In this document: positions 20,360-28,040 of the stretch, piece by piece | Position numbering within the stretch: position 1 is the first letter of the stretch | Layout of the letters: each line of letters starts with the position of its first letter | Assembly (NCBI GenBank): GCA_015698285.1 | Contig: CP048685.1 | Span: 1,116,001 to 1,180,000, forward strand | From: Candidatus Nitronauta litoralis | GTDB lineage: Bacteria > Nitrospinota > Nitrospinia > Nitrospinales > Nitrospinaceae | Length of the DNA stretch: 64,000 nt | Direction: 5' to 3' | The notes under the pieces: model-generated | Database searches by the model: none | What the model was told of the DNA's origin: nothing | Seen by the model: only the letters and a program-made list of their open reading frames with translations | Translations under genes and position numbers: made by a program

Positions 20360-20566
20360 ATGAAAAATATTGATTTGGGGCAATTGGAGAAAATTGAATT
20401 GAGGAAAGCCTGGAGCAGTGAAGCCAGTGATTTCACTCCCTGCCTCGCGGAGGAAAAAAGTTTACGACTCCTTGGCAATACAGTTGGTATTGATGAGTTG
20501 GAACTAACCGGTCAGGAACAAAACGTAGGCCCTTACCGTTTGACTATCCGTTCAATTGCCCTTTAA
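20360..20566 (+). pseudogene. Truncated DUF4268-type nuclease-associated protein remnant
   Basis: 68 residues with a good ribosome site (AAGGAG). The sequence (LGQLEKIELRKAWSSEASDF, TPCLAEEKSLRLLGNTVGI, then VGPYR) matches from memory the first ~60 residues of DUF4268/NucS-like restriction-associated proteins, which normally run on as VGPFRADI... for a further few hundred residues. Here the reading frame turns to LTIRSIAL and stops, and no continuation is seen in other frames. Only the N-terminal stub remains, just after the restriction enzyme. Confidence 0.6.
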
Positions 20567-20629
20567 CCTGATTGCAGAGATATCCACTGCAAAGTTCCGG
20601 GCTGAATCCAGACATTCAGGAGGGCGGGT

Positions 20630-20902
20630 ATGAGAACCCTATTCGGTGCGGTTTTGTTATCGCTTTGGCTGGCGGGTTGTTCGCAGGGACCGGAATCTGG
20701 CGTGAAGTACCATTTCGCTTCCAAGGATGAATACCTGAAATATTATCTGCCCTTGCAGGACGACCATGGCGGGGTCAAGAAATGGGTACCGGCGGAGGGC
20801 ATGGACTGTTACGGCGGCAAACACATGACCCTGGGTGACGGGTTCGAGGTGATCTTTTGTCCCAGGGACGGTAACGAAAAATTGTTCAAGCTAAGCGGTT
20901 AA
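20630..20902 (+). CDS. Small lipoprotein of unknown function
   Basis: 90 residues, start preceded by AGGAGGG. The signal peptide MRTLFGAVLLSLWLAGCSQG ends in the lipobox LAGC with the modified Cys at residue 17, so the protein is expected to be membrane-anchored by lipid. The mature part has two conserved-looking Cys (EGMDCYGG and IFCPRDG) that could form a disulfide. No family recognised. It stands alone between the restriction remnant and the repeat-rich gap. Confidence 0.7.
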   Translation: MRTLFGAVLLSLWLAGCSQGPESGVKYHFASKDEYLKYYLPLQDDHGGVKKWVPAEGMDCYGGKHMTLGDGFEVIFCPRDGNEKLFKLSG

Positions 20903-20968
20903 GTGGTTGGCGCTTGGCCATCGAAAATCCGTTATTATTAAAGAGCTGAAGAATAATCCCCCTAGCCC

Positions 20969-21098
20969 CCTTCGCAGAAGGGGGAGGTGCTGACGCACGG
21001 CAAACTGACAAATACAATTCTCCCTCTTTTAAAGAGGGACGCGAAGCAGGGAGATTTTTTTCCATCTCGTAAAGCCGCTTTTGATCTGGATTGCTTCG
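20969..21098. repeat. Direct repeat unit B, copy 1
   Basis: Begins CCTTCGCAGAAGGGG, then GGTGCTGACGCACGG, GAGGGACGCGAAGCAGGGAG and TCGTAAAGCCGCTTTTGATC, ending GGATTGCTTCG. The same order of blocks recurs 360 bp downstream. Confidence 0.85.
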
Positions 21099-21196
21099 TC
21101 GCTATCACTCCTCGCAATGACAAAAGAAGAATCCCCCCGCCCCCTTTACAACGAGATCTTTGCATAAGAATTAGAACAAATGCCAGAAATTTGGTG

Positions 21197-21302
21197 GCCC
21201 CCCTTCCCTTCGGCAAGCTCAGGACAGGCTCCAGGCTCAGGGTGACACACAAAATCAATGCAATGTCATTCTGAGCGATAGCGAAGAATCTCGCCTTGGA
21301 TT
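21197..21302. repeat. Dispersed repeat family A, copy 3
   Basis: Nearly the same as the copy at 13040-13157 up to TGTCATTCTGAG, after which CGATAGCGAAGAATCTCGCC replaces the longer CGAAGCTTTGCGGAGTGAAG version. Confidence 0.85.
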
Positions 21303-21328
21303 TTGAATTTCAAGTTATGCAAAGGTCT

Positions 21329-21457
21329 CCTTCGCAGAAGGGGTTGGTGCTGACGCACGGCCAACGGGCTAACCCAATATTCCCTCTTTAAAAGAGGGAC
21401 GCGAAGCAGGGAGATTTTTTCCACCTCGTAAAGCCGCTTTTGATCTGGATTGCTTCG
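21329..21457. repeat. Direct repeat unit B, copy 2
   Basis: Same block order as the unit at 20969, with point differences and small gaps. Both copies end in GGATTGCTTCG, the inverse of the GAAGCAATCC seen at about 12934-12943. Confidence 0.85.
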
Positions 21458-21575
21458 CTCCTGTCAGTCGCTCGCGAAGACGGGTTTTTTCCTGGGTTAT
21501 GAAAGTCCTCTTGAAATTGTCCATAAATCGTTGGGAAGAAAATATGCCAGCATCCTTTTTAAAAAAATACGATAC

Positions 21576-21902
21576 CTATTCAATATTGGATTTGAACACT
21601 CTGTGAAAATCCATCCGACCATGGAGCACGCGCACGACATAAATCGTCTTTTCTTTGACGCGAAAAATCAGGATGTGTTCGCCTTCGGGATAGGCGTCGT
21701 ATTCCGGCGGAAGATCCGGCCGCTTATGACCAACGCCGGGGTTGTTTAAAACCGTTGCCAGTGCCTGGTCGAGTTTTTCCTGATAAACAAGAAGCTGTTG
21801 TTCACCATAGGTTTCCAGTGTGTATTGCAGAATATCGCGGATATCGTCTTCCGCTTCAAGGGATAGAAGAAGAATATTATCTGGATCGGGGCCTGATTTC
21901 AT
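21576..21902 (-). CDS. parE: ParE/RelE-superfamily toxin
   Basis: 108 residues. The ParE pattern is present: AEDDIRDILQYTLETYGEQQ helix, YQEKLDQALATVLNNPGVGH, then the beta-strand core EGEHILIFRVKEKTIYVVRVLHGRMDFHRVF. ParE toxins poison DNA gyrase; the target here is inferred from family only. The gene overlaps the antitoxin gene by 26 bp and lies downstream of it on the same strand, the usual order antitoxin then toxin. Confidence 0.9.
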   Translation of the reverse strand: MKSGPDPDNILLLSLEAEDDIRDILQYTLETYGEQQLLVYQEKLDQALATVLNNPGVGHKRPDLPPEYDAYPEGEHILIFRVKEKTIYVVRVLHGRMDFHRVFKSNIE

Positions 21903-22173
21903 CTTTTACGGGTTTGCCCTTTTTGGAATTTCGCACGGCTTCTTTGGTAAGTCGGTCCAGCATATCCGCCGTGTAAGGCACCGTTTTTCCTTCCGCAATC
22001 TGACCCTCCCCTACAGCAAGAAGAGTGCGCATGCTTTCCAGGTGTTTTTCCTCCTGGCGTTCCTTCATATGGCGCAAGGCATCACGAATCACCTCTGTGG
22101 CATTGCCGTACATCCCGGAAGCCACCTGCCCCTGGATGAATTCTTCAAATTCGTTCCCCAACTTTAAATGCAT
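21877..22173 (-). CDS. parD: ParD-type antitoxin (ribbon-helix-helix)
   Basis: 98 residues. The N-terminal ribbon-helix-helix (HLKLGNEFEEFIQGQV, GMYGNATEVIRDALRHMKER) binds DNA, and the C-terminal part should wrap the toxin. Autorepression is expected; three ATACATAAA repeats spaced 11 bp apart lie 26-56 bp upstream of the start. Partner toxin overlaps the 3' end. Confidence 0.9.
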   Translation of the reverse strand: MHLKLGNEFEEFIQGQVASGMYGNATEVIRDALRHMKERQEEKHLESMRTLLAVGEGQIAEGKTVPYTADMLDRLTKEAVRNSKKGKPVKDEIRPRSR

Positions 22174-22198
22174 TTCGTCCTCTTGAGAAAGCTTTTAT

Positions 22199-22229
22199 AT
22201 ACATAAAAAATACATAAATCATACATAAA
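22199..22229 (-). promoter_or_regulatory. Iterated 11-bp operator-like sites upstream of parD
   Basis: ATACATAAA occurs at 22199-22207, 22210-22218 and 22221-22229, exactly 11 bp apart, so they face the same side of the helix. This is what a ribbon-helix-helix repressor such as ParD would bind for autoregulation. Binding itself is inferred. Confidence 0.55.
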
Positions 22230-22296
22230 ATTCAATATTTTTAGCTTACCTGGCTCCTTCCATGAGAGACATTTTTTCATGAAGGGTCCGGTTTTC

Positions 22297-22326
22297 GACC
22301 ATTTTGTCGACGTCAACAAAATGGTC
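22297..22326. promoter_or_regulatory. Perfect 11-bp inverted repeat
   Basis: GACCATTTTGT (22297-22307), 8-nt centre CGACGTCA, ACAAAATGGTC (22316-22326). It lies 510 bp upstream of the sheath gene and has no T-tract, so an operator or RNA hairpin is more likely than a terminator. Confidence 0.45.
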
Positions 22327-22363
22327 CAGCGGGGCAAAAGGGTGAAAAAGCCGTCTCATCTTA

Positions 22364-22386
22364 CCTGAAACTATTTGGGTTTCAGG
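22364..22386. other. Hairpin CCTGAAAC/GTTTCAGG
   Basis: Perfect 8-bp stem with a 7-nt loop, followed by an AT-rich stretch but not a clean T-tract. Could be a weak terminator or regulatory hairpin. Confidence 0.35.
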
Positions 22387-22762
22387 ATTTAATATTTTGG
22401 AATAAGGATAATCCCCAACCTTTTGATTTTATGCCGACTTTCCATACATTTCCCCCCAGTGTCCGGCCCGATGGCTCAAAAATTTTTTCTGGTTAAAGTT
22501 TTCCCTTCCCCCTGGCAAAAATTTTCTCTGAAGGCACTCCCGCGTCCAAACTTTCCAGCCCAGCGGGGAAACTTCGAACATGGGAAAGGGATTACCCATT
22601 AAACCTTGCAGGTCAAACGACCACACCCCATTCCCTGTTAGGACGACAAGCCAGCGAGCTCTCTAAATTATTATAAATAAAAGGTTATTATCGTATGAAA
22701 CGGAAATTCAATTACTTTCACTCAGTAGGTAAAAAATTCGTAAAATCACGTTACATATTCGC

Positions 22763-22791
22763 TTGACTCAGATGTTTTATCGGGTTAACTT
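22763..22791 (+). promoter_or_regulatory. Weak candidate promoter for the injection-system operon
   Basis: TTGACT (22763-22768, 5/6) with a 17-bp spacer to TAACTT (22786-22791, poor -10), 45 bp before the sheath ATG. Position is right, the -10 is doubtful. Confidence 0.25.
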
Positions 22792-22836
22792 CCCGGAAAT
22801 ATCACCCTATTTAAATATTACGAAGAGGGAAATGCC

Positions 22837-24537
22837 ATGTCTACTTTGGTTGTGCCCGGTGTTCGTGTAGAAGCCCGTTTTGACGTTTTACCCCCCTTAC
22901 CCGCCCCGTCCGGTATCCTCGGCGTCGCGGCCATTGTGGATCGACCACCCAATCCGATAAAACTCATCGGAGTTACGAAACCAGCTGAGATTGCTGGCCT
23001 TCTGGGTCCGGGGACCATTGCGTCCGCTCCGGAGATCGTCCATGCTCTGGCCAATGGTGCTGCGGAAATCGTGGTTTCTCCGGTTTCCGGAGGCAGTGCG
23101 GCGAGCCTGACCCTGAGAAATGCCAACAACGATCCGGCGGTTATCCTGCGTGCCCGCTCCAATGGCGAATGGGCTGAAGCGATTCATGTGGATGTCACCT
23201 CAGTCACCGATTCGAACAGCGATCCGGTTCGCGTGTCCATCCGTTTGTTGATTAACGGAAGGGCTGTTGAAGAGTTCCCGGACCTGCTGGTTAATTCCGG
23301 TGACCCGGCTGATCTTTTCGACACCATTAACCGGCGCTCGATCTATGTCGTAGCCGTAGACCCCGGCCTGCAAAATGCCGTTCCCGCTGCGGGAACCTAC
23401 GCGGTCCAGGCCGATGGCACTCCCGTAGACGTACCGGTAGACGGTACAACCAACACTTTGTTTTCGATCATTCCGGACCCGGATCTGTCGGACGCCGCCG
23501 GTTTGAGCGTCACCATTGCCGCCCCGGCCGCCGACCGTATTGAAGTCCGCACGTTCCGGAATGGGGCTCTGGTGGAAGAATTCACCCGGTTGACCATGGA
23601 CCCGGACTCAGCGAATTTTCTTCCGGCAGTCTTGCTGTCTTCCAGTCAGTATATTAATGTGATTCAGGCGAATTCACTTTCCGGTACCGACCGGTTGCCC
23701 AGTGCGTTGACAGCTCCCACTCCCCTTACCGGAGGGAGTTCCCCCAACAGCAACGCCTATCGTGATGCGATCGACCGTCTTGGAGAAGACACCCGCATCA
23801 ACCTGGTACTGGCATCGGTGGAACCACAACGCACCTCTTCTTTCCGTTCCGGCATTCACCAGTTTCTCGGCGCACATGCTGTTTCCCAGACGGATCAGGG
23901 TTCTCCACGAATTGCATTTGGTTCGGTGACGAGTTCCGATCAAAGCGATCTGGATGACATCCGTGATCATGCGGCAACGGTTCGTAACCGGCGTTTCGTT
24001 CTGGTATCCCCTTCGGGTGCCGATGGCGCAGTCGCTGGCCTGGTGTCCCGGTTGAATCCGCAGGATTCGCCGACCTTCAAACCGGTGCCGCTGTTTGGAA
24101 TCCAGCCCGCCGAATACACCGGCAGTCAGCTCAACCGGTTGCTGGGGCCGACTCACAACGTTCTGGTAGTGCAGCAACGGCGTGGCCGCGGTGTGATTGT
24201 ACTGCGCGGACTGGATACCTCCGGTGACCAGATTTCCGTTACCCGTGTGGCAGACAGCGCGATCCGCGAAGTGAAAGCCATTTCGGAAAACTTCATCGGC
24301 CAGCTCAATACAGACGATGCTCGCATCGCCCTTCGCCAACAGATCGTCGCGACCTTCACCCGCATGGAACGGGCCGGTGCTCTGGTGCCTTCCACCGATG
24401 GAGAAGATCCGGCCTTCATGGTGGATGTCTATTCAACCCAGCAGGACTTTGCCCAGGGGATTGTCAGAATTGACGTCGCCGTAAGACCTGTCCGGGCCAT
24501 CGACTACATTTACGCAACTATCCGCGTCAAGAACTGA
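22837..24537 (+). CDS. Contractile tail sheath protein
   Basis: 566 residues, ATG with GAGGG upstream. It begins with the sheath signature VPGVRVEARFDVLPPLPAPS and ends with the conserved C-terminal linker domain, AVRPVRAIDYIYATIRVKN, which donates a strand to neighbouring subunits in the contractile lattice. The middle (about residues 80-290) is a variable surface domain rich in beta strands. Only one sheath gene is present, whereas PVC/Afp systems have three, so the tail is homopolymeric as in phages, T6SS-like and many simple systems. First gene of the cluster. Confidence 0.93.
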   Translation: MSTLVVPGVRVEARFDVLPPLPAPSGILGVAAIVDRPPNPIKLIGVTKPAEIAGLLGPGTIASAPEIVHALANGAAEIVVSPVSGGSAASLTLRNANNDPAVILRARSNGEWAEAIHVDVTSVTDSNSDPVRVSIRLLINGRAVEEFPDLLVNSGDPADLFDTINRRSIYVVAVDPGLQNAVPAAGTYAVQADGTPVDVPVDGTTNTLFSIIPDPDLSDAAGLSVTIAAPAADRIEVRTFRNGALVEEFTRLTMDPDSANFLPAVLLSSSQYINVIQANSLSGTDRLPSALTAPTPLTGGSSPNSNAYRDAIDRLGEDTRINLVLASVEPQRTSSFRSGIHQFLGAHAVSQTDQGSPRIAFGSVTSSDQSDLDDIRDHAATVRNRRFVLVSPSGADGAVAGLVSRLNPQDSPTFKPVPLFGIQPAEYTGSQLNRLLGPTHNVLVVQQRRGRGVIVLRGLDTSGDQISVTRVADSAIREVKAISENFIGQLNTDDARIALRQQIVATFTRMERAGALVPSTDGEDPAFMVDVYSTQQDFAQGIVRIDVAVRPVRAIDYIYATIRVKN

Positions 24538-24550
24538 TTAGGAGGAAACA

Positions 24551-24934
24551 ATGGCAACACTATTCGCGGCAAATGAAAGCACGGTGATGGTGGATGGCGA
24601 AGCTGTCGAAGGAGTTCAATCAATTGAATACCGGCAGCAGGCAGTCCGTCGCAACCTGTATGCAGTGGGAGGTGCTGAACGTATCGGAGTGATTTCCGGA
24701 CCGCAGGCTGTTGAAGGGCGAATCCGGGTCGCTTCAACAACCTCGACTCTGGATGGTCGAATCGGAAATGAAACGTTCCAGATCTCATCCCAGCTCCGAC
24801 ACGGTGACACCACCATGACAGTCAGTTTTGACGATTGCCTCCTGACTGCAAAAACGTTTGAGATGTCTGTCGGCAACCATGGCGAAGCCGTTTACAGTTT
24901 CACCGCTACCCGGGTCAGGGAAGAAAGGGGATAG
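24551..24934 (+). CDS. Probable inner tube protein
   Basis: 127 residues, start preceded by AGGAGGAAAC, 13 bp after the sheath. Predicted all-beta with short alternating strands (VMVDGEAVEGVQSIEYRQQ, EGRIRVASTTSTLDG, TMTVSFDDCLLTAKTFEMS, EAVYSFTATRVREERG). Location directly after the sheath and the length fit a Hcp/gp19-fold tube subunit, although it is shorter than most (about 140-170). It would stack as hexamers inside the sheath. Family assignment is by context and beta pattern rather than a diagnostic motif. Confidence 0.6.
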   Translation: MATLFAANESTVMVDGEAVEGVQSIEYRQQAVRRNLYAVGGAERIGVISGPQAVEGRIRVASTTSTLDGRIGNETFQISSQLRHGDTTMTVSFDDCLLTAKTFEMSVGNHGEAVYSFTATRVREERG

Positions 24935-24937
24935 TCC

Positions 24938-26353
24938 GTGGCCTCAATCATTTTCCAAATAGCACGCAACAAAGTTCTATTTGGGAATGACCTGGAAGTG
25001 GACGCCCATCTGGTCGGCAACGAAGGCCGGATACAAATTCAAGGCCCGAATGGGCCTGTTTTGCGACCTCTCGGTTTTGGCGAAAGAAATCGCCTGGTGA
25101 GAATGGTCGCACAGTCTTCCAGTATTCCTTCAGAGCTGGCTGCTGTTATCAAACAAGCAGCGGTTGTCGAGCCGGGCACGGCGGAAGTCCCTGCGCTTGC
25201 GCTGGAAGCGCTGGCTCTCCACCTTTCCGGTGCCGGAAGCGGAGCTCCAGGTTTTTCCACGCAAACGGGAATCCTGTCGCATCAATTCGGATGGACCCCG
25301 AAGGAACTGGAAAACCAGAATGCCCTGGAGGTCGATTCCCTCGCCGCCAAATGGATGGAAGCACACGACTCGGTTCAACCGGATGACGGTTGGCACAGAA
25401 TCGTTTTGCAGCCAGGTGCCTCGGCAAAAAAAGATGAAACGGATCTGGAATCCCTTGTTGAAGAACTGGCTCAGGACCTGATTGACCGATTCAACGAAAT
25501 GCTCAATCGGGAAGTATTGGAGCAGTCCCGGAAACAATCAGGGAAAAGTTCAACCCGGCAGAGACAAGCCTCTCCAGTTGATTCCGCCCTTCCTTCAAAA
25601 ACTCAGGAAGCAGGTTCAAACTTTTCGAATCAGAATCCCGGTTCACCTGAATCCGGAGCCTGGAATACAGAAGGAGAAATTCCAGGAAAGGGAGATATAG
25701 CGCCCTTTCCAGATACTCCCGTTTCACAAACCTCAAAACCAGACAGTCCACCCGCAACACATCAGGTTTCTCCAACCCAGGATCAAAACGACTGGGAGGA
25801 ATCACCTTCGGTTCAACCCTCGTTAAAGGATGAACCGATTTCAACATCAGCCGCGTTGAATTTGAAACCGGATTCCCTGGAACAAACCCCTGAACATAAA
25901 AAGTCGGAGCATCCCGCAGGCGATCAGGAAGAAAATGATTTGAAGAGACCTCAACCTGGTTCTCCTGTTCAACCGTTTCCAAAAGCTTCCGAAGATTTCG
26001 ATTGGGAAGACCTGGGACTGAACACTTCTCCTTTTGAAAATTTTGATCCAGAAGCAAATCAATCATCCCCTTCTTCTCATTCTTGGTGGCGGGAGGATAT
26101 TCCTTCCAGCTCCAATTCGCCGTTTCAGGAAACCGTTACGGGCAATGAAACCCGCACGTGGCAGTCATTTCCAGACGCAGCATCCGGTATTGCCCAGACC
26201 CGTCAGCAAAGTTCCCGCTTTCAACTTGAACCCCTTCAAGGGTCCGTCAGAAAAGACACGAAGAACTCGAAGCCGGGTTCTCCGCAGGATGTGATTCAAA
26301 CCATTGCCGATGCCTTGCACAAGATGGCTGATTTGAGGGGGATTGATCCGTGA
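24938..26353 (+). CDS. Unknown injection-system protein with long Pro/Ser-rich linker
   Basis: 471 residues, GTG start with AAAGGGG 7 nt upstream. Residues 1-190 look folded (mixed alpha/beta, LRPLGFGERNRLVRMVAQS, FGWTPKELENQNALEVDSLA). Residues about 200-440 are very rich in Pro, Ser, Gln, Glu and Asn and should be disordered. The last 20 residues form a helix (VIQTIADALHKMADLRGIDP). Its place after tube and before hub genes matches phage tail assembly chaperones, but I see no frameshift site. The disordered arm might be a scaffold or tether for partners. Start overlaps nothing; its stop overlaps the next GTG. Confidence 0.6.
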   Translation: MASIIFQIARNKVLFGNDLEVDAHLVGNEGRIQIQGPNGPVLRPLGFGERNRLVRMVAQSSSIPSELAAVIKQAAVVEPGTAEVPALALEALALHLSGAGSGAPGFSTQTGILSHQFGWTPKELENQNALEVDSLAAKWMEAHDSVQPDDGWHRIVLQPGASAKKDETDLESLVEELAQDLIDRFNEMLNREVLEQSRKQSGKSSTRQRQASPVDSALPSKTQEAGSNFSNQNPGSPESGAWNTEGEIPGKGDIAPFPDTPVSQTSKPDSPPATHQVSPTQDQNDWEESPSVQPSLKDEPISTSAALNLKPDSLEQTPEHKKSEHPAGDQEENDLKRPQPGSPVQPFPKASEDFDWEDLGLNTSPFENFDPEANQSSPSSHSWWREDIPSSSNSPFQETVTGNETRTWQSFPDAASGIAQTRQQSSRFQLEPLQGSVRKDTKNSKPGSPQDVIQTIADALHKMADLRGIDP

Positions 26354-27015
26354 CCACGGCAACCGAACGTCCAATTCCTTTACTGGATGATATTCCCCTG
26401 ACAGCGATCCAATCTATGGAGCATATGCTTGATGCGGGATTTATTCCCACATCCGTTGCTGGTCTCGACGGTCAGGTTCAACAGCGGTTGCACCGGCCAT
26501 CCCATAAAATCCATATCACTGGAATTCTGGAAGGTGAAACAAAACTCGATGATCTCGCGACTTTGCAGGAGGCCGCTGCTTCCGGTGAAGAAATAACTTT
26601 TGCTGCCGACATTGTGACGGCACTTGATCTTCAAAAGGTTGTCGTCACGCAATTCCGCGCGGTGGAATATGCCGGACAGCCCGGGCAAATGGGATTTGAA
26701 CTGCAATTGGCAGAGAGTCCGCCTCTGCCCCCTCCTGCCGAACTGAGCGGGTTTGGTGGACTGGATGACTTTGGTCTGGGCGATCTGGGCTTCGACACCG
26801 ATCTAATGGACGACCTTGCCGGATTGGCAGACGATATTGCCGGTGCTGTCGAAGGTGCCATGGATGCCATTGAAGGATTGCAGGCGTTGGCCGGTCTCGG
26901 AGACCTCGGGTTCTCCGGTGATTTCAAACCCTTGCAGGATGCTACAGATAACGTTGGAACGGTCGGCAAAAAAATTGGAGAGGCTGGAAAATCATTGGGA
27001 GATTTATTCGGATGA
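26350..27015 (+). CDS. Tube-to-baseplate adaptor-like protein (gpU/LysM-adaptor type, tentative)
   Basis: 221 residues, GTGA overlap with the preceding gene. Residues 1-130 form a beta-rich domain: HKIHITGILEGETKLDDLAT then AAASGEEITFAADIVTALDL and VVVTQFRAVEYAGQPGQMGF, ending ELQLAES. This order (short strands, LxxLxxAAxxGE turn, final FxLxL strand) is like phage P2 gpU or the LysM-type adaptors that join the tube to the hub. The C-terminal 90 residues are Gly/Asp-rich with a repeated GDLGF/GLGD motif. Assignment is inferential. Confidence 0.5.
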   Translation: MTTATERPIPLLDDIPLTAIQSMEHMLDAGFIPTSVAGLDGQVQQRLHRPSHKIHITGILEGETKLDDLATLQEAAASGEEITFAADIVTALDLQKVVVTQFRAVEYAGQPGQMGFELQLAESPPLPPPAELSGFGGLDDFGLGDLGFDTDLMDDLAGLADDIAGAVEGAMDAIEGLQALAGLGDLGFSGDFKPLQDATDNVGTVGKKIGEAGKSLGDLFG

Positions 27016-28040
27016 GTCTGGCTGCACAATCCATTTCCGTGACCCTGGGCAATTTGCTCTACGACACCCACGTGTCCTCCATCTCGGTGGACCTGGGCGT
27101 TTTGCCAGCGGTCAACCTCGCGCATTGTGAATTCCCGCTGGATGTCCCGGTAGAAGCGGGTCCGGGAGATGAGGCCACTCTGGAGCTGGACATTGGAGAC
27201 GGTGCCACCAAAATCCTGACGGGGCAGGTGGAAACGGTTTCCCGTCTGTTTTCCGGAACACGGGTCACCATAGCTGATGCGGGAGCAAAGCTTGCTGCTC
27301 TAAGGCCCTCCGCCACTTACCAGTCACAAACCCTGCGGGCGACGATTACGGCTTTGGCAGATGAAGCGGGAGTTTCGATTGGACGGTTCGCCTTATCAGC
27401 GCCCACCCAGTTTCCCAATTATGTCTGTCATCAGCAAAGAACCATAACCGAACACATTAAAGAGTTAGCCCAGATAGGCAACAGCTTAGCCGTTGTGGAC
27501 GAGGATGGGAAACTTTCTATTTTATCCAGGGATCCAGGACCGGCCGATACGGCATTACGTTATGGTCGTGAATTTCTGGAGTATGAAATGAGAGACGCGC
27601 CGGTTCCGTCCAACCGTGTGATGGTGGGCAATGGACCTGCGGGTGCCGCGGCTGATCCCAACGTGTTCCGTCATTCTACTGAATCCCTGACGGGCGGAGG
27701 AGATGATCCCTCACCTAACAATTTATGGGAACCAAAACCTGCCCTTCGAACTGGTGATCTGGTTCGCCAGGCCAGTACTGAAATCAACACCCGACGCAAT
27801 TCCCGGACCAAACAATTAAGAGCCAACTGCTGGCTGGTTCCGACACTTCGCCCCGGTGCTGTTCTTGAAATTCAGGATCTGCCAGGCTCCCTTTCCAAAG
27901 GTCCCTGGCTCATCACGGATGTCACCCATTCCATTGACATGATTTCCGGAAGCCAGACCCGTTTTTCCGGGGTGTATGCAGGCAGTGACCTGGCGGGACT
28001 TCTTTCCCAGGCTGCGGGATTGATCGGAGGATTATTGTGA
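27012..28040 (+). CDS. Baseplate hub protein (phage gpD / gp27-like)
   Basis: 342 residues, ATGA overlap. The gpD/VgrG N-terminal pattern is clear: an all-beta first barrel (VTLGNLLYDTHVSSISVDLG, EATLELDIGDGATKILTGQV), then QTLRATITALADEAGV and ITEHIKELAQIGNSLAVVDE, ending in the strand-rich region with MRDAPVPSNRVMVGNG and a final GLSQAAGLIGG. It should form the trimeric hub on which the spike sits. Hub and spike are separate genes here, as in phages, rather than fused as in VgrG. Confidence 0.85.
   Translation: MSLAAQSISVTLGNLLYDTHVSSISVDLGVLPAVNLAHCEFPLDVPVEAGPGDEATLELDIGDGATKILTGQVETVSRLFSGTRVTIADAGAKLAALRPSATYQSQTLRATITALADEAGVSIGRFALSAPTQFPNYVCHQQRTITEHIKELAQIGNSLAVVDEDGKLSILSRDPGPADTALRYGREFLEYEMRDAPVPSNRVMVGNGPAGAAADPNVFRHSTESLTGGGDDPSPNNLWEPKPALRTGDLVRQASTEINTRRNSRTKQLRANCWLVPTLRPGAVLEIQDLPGSLSKGPWLITDVTHSIDMISGSQTRFSGVYAGSDLAGLLSQAAGLIGGLL

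Larger units (their letters stand above)
20903..21575. other. Intergenic region of composite repeats
   Basis: 673 bp made mostly of repeats: two copies of a ~130-bp unit 360 bp apart (20969-21098 and 21329-21457), and between them a copy of dispersed repeat family A (about 21197-21302). No credible gene; short ORFs here cross the repeats. Confidence 0.7.
22174..22836. other. Intergenic region upstream of the injection-system operon
   Basis: 663 bp between divergent parD and the sheath gene. It holds the parD operator-like repeats, two inverted repeats (22297-22326 and 22364-22386) and a weak promoter candidate (TTGACT at 22763, TAACTT at 22786, 17-bp spacer). A minus-strand reading frame of 65 codons (22429-22626, GTG start) has no ribosome site or recognised family and was not called. 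Confidence 0.5.

Noticed and set aside
22429-22626. 65-codon minus-strand ORF
   Set aside because: GTG start without ribosome site, no recognised family, isolated; may be a remnant, but cannot be supported.
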